10,714 nt of DNA from an uncultured Collinsella sp. (GTDB lineage: Bacteria; Actinomycetota; Coriobacteriia; Coriobacteriales; Coriobacteriaceae): assembly GCA_902492545.1 (NCBI GenBank), contig CABULX010000074.1, positions 1 through 10,714 of the forward strand, read 5' to 3'. Position 1 is the first letter of the stretch, and every line of letters starts with the position of its first letter. Shown one piece after another: positions 5,429-10,714 of the stretch. The notes under the pieces were generated by a model that ran no database searches, was not told where the DNA came from, and was given only the letters and a program-made list of their open reading frames with translations. Position numbers and translations under genes: made by a program.

Positions 5429-5460
5429 GTCACGGTGTACCCGCCTATGGTACCCGTGAC
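5429..5460 (-). promoter_or_regulatory. Inverted repeat just before the ribosome binding site
   Basis: GTCACGG-TACC (5429-5441, with TG inserted) pairs with GGTACCCGTGAC (5449-5460) around a 7-bp centre. On the minus-strand transcript it lies directly before the Shine-Dalgarno of the C_GCAxxG_C_C gene (5427-5421). It could be a leader hairpin tuning translation or a protein-binding site. Confidence 0.5.
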
Positions 5461-5537
5461 GGTGCGTGTAATCATCGAGAGCTTCATGGATGCCTCATTT
5501 TTATCTATCGAGCAAATGCCCAAGGCTTGAGATAAAT

Positions 5538-5579
5538 ACCCATGATCAATTTGTCCCATAACCTACCTTTGGGATGGGT
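5538..5579. promoter_or_regulatory. Operator-like inverted repeats between the divergent genes
   Basis: ACCCAT at 5538-5543 is mirrored by ATGGGT at 5574-5579, with a further CCCAT at 5555-5559. The right copy touches the -35 box of the predicted metY promoter. The arrangement suits a regulator binding upstream of one or both divergent genes, but the motifs are short and I cannot name a regulator. Confidence 0.3.
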
Positions 5580-5607
5580 TGAGAGGGGTGCGGGGTAGCG
5601 GTATCGT
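5579..5607 (+). promoter_or_regulatory. Probable metY promoter
   Basis: TTGAGA (5579-5584) and TATCGT (5602-5607) are spaced by exactly 17 bp. The predicted start near 5614 gives a leader of only about 32 nt, too short for a SAM riboswitch; none of the known SAM-riboswitch signatures is visible in 5416-5645. Confidence 0.55.
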
Positions 5608-5645
5608 GAACCGAATAAAACGTAACCCAGGCAAGGGAGCTAGAT

Positions 5646-6929
5646 ATGAGCGAGCAGACCATCGGTACGACATGTGTTCAGGGCGGCTATCGCCCGGGCG
5701 ATGCAGAGCCGCGTCAGGTGCCCATCTACCAGTCCACCACGTGGAAGTACGACACGTCGGAGCACATGGGCAAGCTGTTTGACCTAGAGGAGTCGGGCTA
5801 CTTCTACAGCCGTCTGCAGAATCCCACGTGCGATCTGGTTGCTGCCAAGATCTGTGAGATGGAGGGCGGTACCGCTGCGATGCTCACGAGCTCGGGCATG
5901 GCTGCGAACTTCCTTGCGATCTTTAACGTTGCCGGTGCTGGCGATCACGTGGTCGCGAGCTCCGCCATCTACGGCGGTACCTACAACCTGCTGGCTCACA
6001 CCATGGGTCGTATGGGCTTGACCTGCACGTTCGTTGCCCCCGACTGCACCGACGAGGAGCTCGAGGCAGCCTTCCAGCCCAACACCAAGCTTGTCTTTGG
6101 CGAGACGATCGCCAACCCCGCCCTTGCCGTGCTCGATATTGAGCGCTTTGCCAAGGCCGCGCACGACCACGGCGTACCGCTGATGGTCGACAACACCTTC
6201 CCGACGCCCGTGATGTGCCGTCCCTTTGAATGGGGCGCCGACATCGTCACGCACTCCACCACTAAGTACATGGATGGCCATGCGGCCTACCTGGGTGGCG
6301 TGATCGTCGACCACGGCCAGTTTGACTGGATGGCCCATGCGGACAAGTTCCCGGGTCTCACCACGCCCGACGAGAGCTACCACGGCGTGACCTATGCCGA
6401 GAAGTTCGGTCGCGAGGGCGCCTTTATTACCAAGGCTACTGCGCAGCTTATGCGCGACCTCGGCCCCATGCAGAACCCGCAGGCGGCGTTCTTCCTGAAC
6501 AGCTCGCTCGAGAGCCTGCACGTGCGCATGCCGCGCCATTGTGAGAATGGTCTGGCGGTCGCCAAGTTCCTGCAGAGCCACCCCAAGGTACGCTTCGTGA
6601 GCTATCCGGGCCTGGAGGGCGACAAGTACTATGACATCGCTCAGAAGTACATGCCCAACGGTACTTGCGGCGTCGTGAGCTTTGGCTTTAACGGTGGTCG
6701 CGCGGCGGCCGAGACCTTTATGAAGAGCCTTAAGCTCGCCCAGATCGCCACGCATGTGGCCGACGCCCGCACCTGCTGCTTGCATCCGGCAAACGCCACC
6801 CATCGCCAAATGAACGATGAGGAGCTCATCGCCTGCGGCATCTCTGCCGACATGGTACGCCTGTCGTGCGGTCTCGAGGACACGGCCGATCTGATTGCCG
6901 ACCTTGAGCAGGCGCTCGAGCAGTGCTAG
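5646..6929 (+). CDS. metY: O-acetylhomoserine sulfhydrylase (PLP-dependent)
   Basis: A 427-residue cytoplasmic enzyme of the Cys/Met-metabolism PLP family, predicted to join O-acetylhomoserine with sulfide (or methanethiol) to make homocysteine (or methionine). The Schiff-base lysine is K207 in THSTTKYMDGH. Other PLP contacts are D182 in MVDNTFPTP, the phosphate loop SSGMAA (82-87), and YSR (54-56) from the neighbouring subunit. R406 in VRLSCGLED should hold the substrate carboxylate. The loop IYGGTYNLL (108-116) has Gly where methionine gamma-lyases carry a catalytic Cys (usually YGC), which argues against a lyase. Length suits MetY (about 420-430), longer than MetB or MetC (about 380-400). 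The ATG has AAGGGAG at 6-nt spacing. It has its own promoter and terminator. Family membership is certain; the exact substrate is inferred. Confidence 0.9.
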   Translation: MSEQTIGTTCVQGGYRPGDAEPRQVPIYQSTTWKYDTSEHMGKLFDLEESGYFYSRLQNPTCDLVAAKICEMEGGTAAMLTSSGMAANFLAIFNVAGAGDHVVASSAIYGGTYNLLAHTMGRMGLTCTFVAPDCTDEELEAAFQPNTKLVFGETIANPALAVLDIERFAKAAHDHGVPLMVDNTFPTPVMCRPFEWGADIVTHSTTKYMDGHAAYLGGVIVDHGQFDWMAHADKFPGLTTPDESYHGVTYAEKFGREGAFITKATAQLMRDLGPMQNPQAAFFLNSSLESLHVRMPRHCENGLAVAKFLQSHPKVRFVSYPGLEGDKYYDIAQKYMPNGTCGVVSFGFNGGRAAAETFMKSLKLAQIATHVADARTCCLHPANATHRQMNDEELIACGISADMVRLSCGLEDTADLIADLEQALEQC

Positions 6930-6997
6930 GCTAGCGTTCGCACGAGGCGCCGATGCTGGCAGAAAGCTTCGACGACCTTTCGTTCCGATTCCGTAGG

Positions 6998-7044
6998 CGG
7001 GACCCCAATCGCGACTGTTTGCAGGCGATCGGGGTCCCGTTTTT
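6998..7044 (+). terminator. Intrinsic terminator between metY and the MFS gene
   Basis: CGGGACCCCAATCGC (6998-7012) pairs with GCGATCGGGGTCCCG (7025-7039) over 15 positions with one A/C mismatch, followed by TTTTT at 7040-7044. It is the end of metY but lies only 26 nt before the next start codon, so it may also act as an attenuator for the MFS gene. Between the metY stop and the stem (6930-6997) I see no convincing promoter. Confidence 0.92.
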
Positions 7045-7070
7045 GCGTTGCGCCACTCGAAAGGATGGAT

Positions 7071-8375
7071 ATGGAGAAAACCGCAGAGCAGCTGCGCCGC
7101 GAGCAGATTGCCCTTGAGGGCGACACCCATGGCAAGAACAAGTGGGCGATTCTGTTTACCGTGCTCATCATGACGTTTATGGTGTGCCTGGATTCGACCG
7201 TCGTGACCGTGGCGTTGCCCGTGATGCAAAAGGAACTGGGCGTGGGCCTCGATCGCATTCAGCTGGTGAGTTCGGTGTACCTGCTTGCGACATGCGTGGC
7301 TATGCTGCCGTTTGGCCGCCTGGGCGACGTGCGCGGCAAGGTGAATGTGTTCCAGCTGGGCGTCATCGTCTTTACGGTTGGCTCGCTGCTTTGTGGCCTT
7401 TCGGCCTCGCTCGAGGTTCTTATTCTGGCACGTATTGTTCAGGGCGTCGGTTGCGCGGCGGCCATGGCCAACAACATGGGTATCATCACCGAGTCGTTTC
7501 CGGCGCGCGAACGCGGTCGTGCTATGGGTATTCTCGCGACCTTCGTGGCCCTCGGCATGATGTGTGGCCCCGTGCTCGGTGGCATGCTGGTGGCAAGCTT
7601 TCCCTGGGAGAGCATCTTTCTCATTAACCTGCCCATTGGCGTCATCTCGTTTATCGTGGGGCTCTATACGCTGCCGCATGTTAAGCCGGAGGCCGGCGAG
7701 CGTCCCATGCCCCTTGCCGAGGCTGCTCACCGCTGTTTTGCAAATTCGGCCTTCACCATCAACCTTGCCTGCATGCTCATCGTGTTCGTTGGCATTGGCG
7801 CATCCGAGTTTATTCTGCCGTTCTATTTTCAGGACGCCCACGGCTTTGGTTCTGACATCTCTGGACTACTCTTTTTGGCGCTGCCGATGGTGAATGCCTT
7901 TATCGGCCCGCTTTCGGGTACGGTTTCGGACCGTGTCGGCTGCGAGGGCCCCACGGCAGTCGGCCTGGGCGTGTACGTATGCGGTCTTTTTGCGGTAAGC
8001 ACGCTTGACGAGCACTCTTCTATCCCTGTGATCGTGTGCTGTGTCGCGTTTATGTCGTGCGGTACGTCGATTTTCCAGAGCCCCAACAACTCGCTGTACA
8101 TGGGCTCGGCTCCGCGCGAGGCGCTCGGTTTTGCGGGCAGCCTGGGTAGCCTGGCGCGCTATGCGGGTATGGCAGCGGGCATTACGGCGGCGTCGAATAT
8201 CCTATATGGGCAGATGAGCGTGGCGATGGGCGAGGCCGTGACCAGTTTTGTTGCAGGCCGTCCGGATGTGTTCCTGTTTGGCTTTCGCTCGGTGTTCTAC
8301 GTGCTCATGGCTGTGGCCGCTGTGGGCTTTGCGCTTGCCATGGTGCGTTTGGTGAGGATGCGCGCCCGCCATTAG
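7071..8375 (+). CDS. MFS transporter, DHA2-like drug exporter
   Basis: An inner-membrane proton-driven exporter of the major facilitator superfamily, 434 residues. Hydropathy read by eye suggests 12 membrane helices: six before and six after a short loop at about residues 205-225 (HVKPEAGERPMPLAE). LDSTVVTVALP in TM1 (40-50) is the signature of DHA2 multidrug exporters, GRLGDVRGK (82-90) is motif A between TM2 and TM3, and ALGMMCGPVLGGML in TM5 fits motif C, the antiporter motif. Most DHA2 proteins have 14 helices and 480-500 residues, so this one seems to lack the usual two central helices. An ATG at 7065 is directly against the ribosome binding site GAAAGG (7059-7064), so I choose ATG 7071, six bases away. 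It lies just behind the metY terminator. Substrate unknown. Confidence 0.87.
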   Translation: MEKTAEQLRREQIALEGDTHGKNKWAILFTVLIMTFMVCLDSTVVTVALPVMQKELGVGLDRIQLVSSVYLLATCVAMLPFGRLGDVRGKVNVFQLGVIVFTVGSLLCGLSASLEVLILARIVQGVGCAAAMANNMGIITESFPARERGRAMGILATFVALGMMCGPVLGGMLVASFPWESIFLINLPIGVISFIVGLYTLPHVKPEAGERPMPLAEAAHRCFANSAFTINLACMLIVFVGIGASEFILPFYFQDAHGFGSDISGLLFLALPMVNAFIGPLSGTVSDRVGCEGPTAVGLGVYVCGLFAVSTLDEHSSIPVIVCCVAFMSCGTSIFQSPNNSLYMGSAPREALGFAGSLGSLARYAGMAAGITAASNILYGQMSVAMGEAVTSFVAGRPDVFLFGFRSVFYVLMAVAAVGFALAMVRLVRMRARH

Positions 8376-8381
8376 CTTGTG

Positions 8382-8397
8382 GTGGCAGGCTTGCCAC
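8382..8397 (+). terminator. Small hairpin after the MFS gene
   Basis: GTGGCA-GGCT-TGCCAC is a perfect 6-bp stem with a tetraloop, starting 7 nt after the MFS stop codon. It has no T-tract, so it is a weak terminator candidate at best, perhaps an mRNA 3'-end stabiliser. Confidence 0.3.
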
Positions 8398-8470
8398 GAA
8401 TCGGGCCTATCTACTGGTCTTGCAGCTTTATGGTGCGATGTGGCTTGTGGGGCGGGCGGGGGTCGGTCCG

Positions 8471-8479
8471 TGGTAGACT
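8471..8479 (+). promoter_or_regulatory. Possible xpt promoter (extended -10)
   Basis: TGG-TAGACT is an extended -10 with a TAnnnT core and would start transcription near 8486. There is no -35 at usual spacing. The resulting leader of about 49 nt holds a CGCGG/CCGCG hairpin (8502-8506, 8515-8519) ending just before the Shine-Dalgarno. No purine riboswitch core is present, unlike xpt of Bacillus. Confidence 0.35.
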
Positions 8480-8534
8480 ATCGAACAACGTTTATTAATC
8501 GCGCGGTATCGTTGCCGCGAGAAGGGGTTGCGCC

Positions 8535-9113
8535 ATGCAGGAGCTTGAGGATCGTATTCGCCATGACGGCATCGTAAAGGCCGGTAATGTCCTTAAGGTT
8601 GATGCCTTCCTCAACCACCAGTGCGACGTTGAGCTGTTCGACCACATGGGCGCCGAGTGGGCCCGTCTGTTCGAGGGTGTCGAGATCAACAAGATCCTGA
8701 CGATCGAGGCTTCGGGCATTGGTATGGCCTGCATCGCAGCTCAGCATTTTGGCGGCGTGCCGGTGGTCTTTGCCAAGAAGGCACAGTCCATCAACCTAGA
8801 CGGCGAGCAGTATGCCACGACCATCTACTCCTTTACCAAGCAGAAGGAGTACCCGGTCATCGTTGGCAAGCGCTTCCTGTCTGAGGGCGACAAGGTCCTG
8901 ATCATCGACGACTTTTTGGCCAACGGCTGCGCGCTTGAGGGTCTTATCAAGATCTGCGAGGCTGCGGGTGCCGAGGTGTCCGGTATTGGCATTGCAGTGG
9001 AGAAGGGCTTCCAGGGCGGCGGCGATAAGCTCCGCGAGCGCGGCTTCCGCGTCGAGAGCTTGGCCCGTATCGCCGATATGGACTGCGAGACCGGCGAGAT
9101 CACCTTCGCCTAA
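8535..9113 (+). CDS. xpt: Xanthine phosphoribosyltransferase
   Basis: Xpt converts xanthine and PRPP to XMP, salvaging purine base for GMP synthesis in the cytoplasm. The 192-residue length is exactly that of the Gram-positive-type enzymes. The N-terminal region has VLKVDAFLNHQCD (19-31), the recognisable Xpt base-binding region. ILTIEASGIGMACIAA (54-69) is the loop for pyrophosphate, and VLIIDDFLANG (121-131) is the PRPP-binding signature, with FLANG characteristic of Xpt. VEKGFQGGGDKL (155-166) is the conserved C-terminal loop. The ATG is preceded by AAGGGG at 7-nt spacing. It stands alone between the MFS gene and a strong terminator; no purine permease (pbuX) is adjacent, though the two are often paired in Firmicutes. 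Confidence 0.94.
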   Translation: MQELEDRIRHDGIVKAGNVLKVDAFLNHQCDVELFDHMGAEWARLFEGVEINKILTIEASGIGMACIAAQHFGGVPVVFAKKAQSINLDGEQYATTIYSFTKQKEYPVIVGKRFLSEGDKVLIIDDFLANGCALEGLIKICEAAGAEVSGIGIAVEKGFQGGGDKLRERGFRVESLARIADMDCETGEITFA

Positions 9114-9140
9114 GCGCGCAACACAAGCGATTGGTATGCG

Positions 9141-9176
9141 ATGTGACAAAGGGACTTTCCCTTTGTCACATTTTTT
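9141..9176 (+). terminator. Strong intrinsic terminator after xpt
   Basis: ATGTGACAAAGGGA (9141-9154) pairs perfectly with TCCCTTTGTCACAT (9158-9171) around the 3-nt loop CTT, and six Ts follow at 9171-9176. It begins 27 nt after the xpt stop and ends only 20 nt before the next gene's start codon, with the ribosome binding site of that gene at 9185-9190. Confidence 0.95.
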
Positions 9177-9196
9177 GTATGAGGGGAGGTGCTGAT

Positions 9197-9577
9197 ATGG
9201 ACGAGAACACGATGGGATGGCGTGAGTATGCGCGCTATGCCGAGATGTCGGTCGAGGAGCTGGCGCACGATTGCGAGGTACAGGTGTTTCGCGCGACGGG
9301 TCCGGGTGGACAGGGCGTGAACACGACGGACTCAGCGGTGCGCATGAAGCATGGGCCCACGGGGATTGTCGTGACGGCGCGCGAGAGCCGTAGTCAGTTT
9401 CAGAATCGCAGCTGCTGTCTGCGTAAACTGAGGGCAGAGCTTGAGCGTCGTGGCCGTCCACCGCGCCGACGCGTAAAGACCAAGGTGCCTCAGCGCTCTC
9501 GCCAACGCAGGCTCAACGACAAGCACTTCAACGCCATTAAAAAGGCCAACCGTCGCAAGCCGGGTAGCGACGAATAG
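9197..9577 (+). CDS. Small GGQ-domain protein, ArfB-like peptidyl-tRNA hydrolase
   Basis: A 126-residue protein consisting of the catalytic domain of class I release factors with a basic tail, as in ArfB (YaeJ) and mitochondrial ICT1, which free stalled ribosomes without reading a stop codon. The catalytic motif is at FRATGPGGQGVNTTDSAVRM (31-50), with GGQ at 37-39, followed by KHGPTGIVV and ESRSQFQNR (63-71), all conserved in this family. It lacks domains 1, 2 and 4 of a true release factor. The tail (about 88-122) is rich in Arg and Lys (VPQRSRQRRL, AIKKANRRK), as needed for entry into the empty mRNA channel. The ATG has a near-perfect GGAGGT at 6-nt spacing. Family membership is clear; the rescue role is inferred from homology. 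Confidence 0.88.
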   Translation: MDENTMGWREYARYAEMSVEELAHDCEVQVFRATGPGGQGVNTTDSAVRMKHGPTGIVVTARESRSQFQNRSCCLRKLRAELERRGRPPRRRVKTKVPQRSRQRRLNDKHFNAIKKANRRKPGSDE

Positions 9578-9587
9578 CCTCCTCATG

Positions 9588-9654
9588 AGTTGCGGTGAAA
9601 TGGGGACTGTTTTGCGGCTTTAGCTGCATAAACAGTCCCCATTTCACCGCAACT
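9588..9654. terminator. Long perfect inverted repeat between convergent genes
   Basis: Two 25-bp arms, 9588-9612 and 9630-9654, are perfectly complementary around a 17-nt loop that can itself pair (TGC-GC with GC-GCA). The arms contain GGTGAAATGGGGACTGTTT. The palindrome lies 10 nt after the GGQ gene and 9 nt before the end of the lipid kinase gene, so it probably stops both transcripts, although neither side has a downstream T-tract. Its perfection and length suggest a dispersed repeat used as a terminator. Confidence 0.75.
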
Positions 9655-9663
9655 TAGGGATGG

Positions 9664-10626
9664 CTAGTGGGTGGGGTGCCAGACGTGGAGAGCGCCGGCG
9701 AGGATGTCCACCTCGATGCGCGAGGCGACGATGGGCTCGCCGTCGGCCTGGATGGGGTAGTTGGGCTCCTCGAACGTGAGCTCGGCATGACGGCAGCGGC
9801 GCATGCGAACCGGCGGCAACTTGGTATGGTGGCCGTCCTTGGCCGAAAGGAACATGGGCAGGGCGACCGCACGGGGGACGGGGCCGCAGGCGTAGCAGAC
9901 GTCGAGTATGCCGTCGCACAGGTCGGCGTTGGGACAGATGCGATAGCCAGAGCCATAGGTGGGCCCCAGCTGGATGGCCATGATAATCGCCCGCACGCGC
10001 TCGGCGGGCGCGCCGTCAAAGCTGACCGTCATGGGGTAGTTGCGATAGCGCAGGCCAAACTGCTCAAGTCCCGAGAGAGTGTAGAGCGGCGCGCCTGTCA
10101 AGCCCGTCTTTTTGCGCAGCTCGGTGGTGCCCAGGCCGATGGCGGCATCGATGCCGACCGAAAGCGTCTGGTCGTAATACTCAACGGCAGCCTCGCCGCT
10201 GCCGCCCGCAGGGCTCCACGAGCGAATGCGCCCGATGTCCTGACGCTGCAGCTCGCAGGTGAGCAGCGCGCCAAAATCTTTGCCGGAGAAATCGTCGATA
10301 CCGAGCGTTTGGGCAAAATCGTTGCCGGAGCCTACGGGTAGGACGGCAAGGGCGGGACGGACCGCCTCATCCTGCGTCATGAGTCCATTGACGACCTCGT
10401 GGATCACGCCGTCGCCGCCGAGTGCGATAACCGTGCGGTAGCCCTGGGCCCGTGCGGCAAGTTCCTTGGCATGTCCCATGCGCTCGGTCAGCACCAGGTC
10501 AAACTGGGATGAGCGCGCGGTCATGTCCAAAAAGCGCTGAAGGCGCTCGGCAACTTCGCGCGCCGCACCAGACTGGGCGGCGGGGTTGGCGATGATGAGC
10601 GTGCGACCAAAATCAGTTGCGTGCAT
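9664..10626 (-). CDS. Diacylglycerol kinase family lipid kinase (DagK/YegS type)
   Basis: A 320-residue ATP-dependent kinase of the diacylglycerol/sphingosine kinase family, probably phosphorylating diacylglycerol or a related lipid at the inner face of the membrane. The N-terminal fold carries LIIANPAAQSG (10-20), the ATP-binding GGDGVIHEVVNG (70-81) and LPVGSGNDFAQ (96-106). The C-terminal beta-sandwich domain holds the acidic QADGEP (293-298) near its end. There is no signal peptide or membrane helix. I start at ATG 10626-10624 because GGGAG lies 7 nt upstream. In-frame ATG 10650 and GTG 10698 would add 8 or 24 residues but have no ribosome binding site. In 10627-10714 I see no promoter I trust. 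Substrate cannot be decided from sequence. Confidence 0.9.
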   Translation of the reverse strand: MHATDFGRTLIIANPAAQSGAAREVAERLQRFLDMTARSSQFDLVLTERMGHAKELAARAQGYRTVIALGGDGVIHEVVNGLMTQDEAVRPALAVLPVGSGNDFAQTLGIDDFSGKDFGALLTCELQRQDIGRIRSWSPAGGSGEAAVEYYDQTLSVGIDAAIGLGTTELRKKTGLTGAPLYTLSGLEQFGLRYRNYPMTVSFDGAPAERVRAIIMAIQLGPTYGSGYRICPNADLCDGILDVCYACGPVPRAVALPMFLSAKDGHHTKLPPVRMRRCRHAELTFEEPNYPIQADGEPIVASRIEVDILAGALHVWHPTH

Positions 10627-10714
10627 GGGGCGACTCCCGGCGTGTGACATGACGGTGCGGTCGCGCTCAGGTCGAATTGCCCCTGATTGTGGCTGCACGG
10701 CGAATACTTACGTC

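Noticed and set aside
5784..7841. A 685-codon open frame on the minus strand
   Set aside because: It is antisense to metY and the MFS gene and spans their terminator. The product is rich in His, Arg and Gly with no recognisable domain; it is a codon-bias shadow in GC-rich DNA.
8376..8534. Purine riboswitch before xpt
   Set aside because: xpt in Bacillus has one, but the conserved loop sequences and three-way junction are absent and the predicted leader is too short.
9667..10341. A 224-codon plus-strand open frame opposite the lipid kinase
   Set aside because: It is antisense to clear kinase motifs and has no family-like motifs of its own.

Overview
The window looks like chromosome from a high-GC actinobacterium of class Coriobacteriia, most likely Collinsella or a close relative. 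This rests on codon bias, frequent GTG/TTG starts, a four-domain S1 with a short acidic tail, and GGGAC-type terminator stems. No sequence search was possible, so the genus is an inference. It is mostly a string of single-gene housekeeping and metabolic units, each bounded by strong hairpins, with no phage, CRISPR, IS element or tRNA visible.

Layout. 1-127 (-) is the 5' end of trpS. 217-815 holds two decayed fragments that abut: an unidentified minus-strand 3' end and the sensor half of a DeoR-family regulator. 903-1661 (-) is a HAD-family hydrolase. 1662-1976 is a divergent regulatory region. rpsA (ribosomal protein S1) follows at 1977-3143 with a strong terminator. 3144-3483 has hairpins but no gene. 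rnpB (RNase P RNA) lies at 3484-3845. 3846-4265 is a repeat cluster: two ~98-bp palindromic units with matching architecture plus a half copy. Then come a YigZ/IMPACT-family protein (4266-4901), a convergent C_GCAxxG_C_C redox/metal-type protein (4969-5415, -), a divergent control region, metY (5646-6929), a 12-TM MFS exporter (7071-8375), xpt (8535-9113), a small GGQ-domain ribosome-rescue-type hydrolase (9197-9577), a 67-bp near-perfect palindrome, and a diacylglycerol-kinase-family lipid kinase (9664-10626, -).

How the genes relate. Several serve translation or RNA (trpS, rpsA, rnpB, YigZ, GGQ protein). metY and xpt are sulfur assimilation and purine salvage. I see no evidence that they form one pathway or a new multi-gene system. 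The most unusual material is non-coding: the paired palindromic units after rnpB, an rpsA leader that can hide its own ribosome binding site before a TTG start, and two genes whose ribosome binding sites sit just behind strong terminators with no room for an ordinary promoter.
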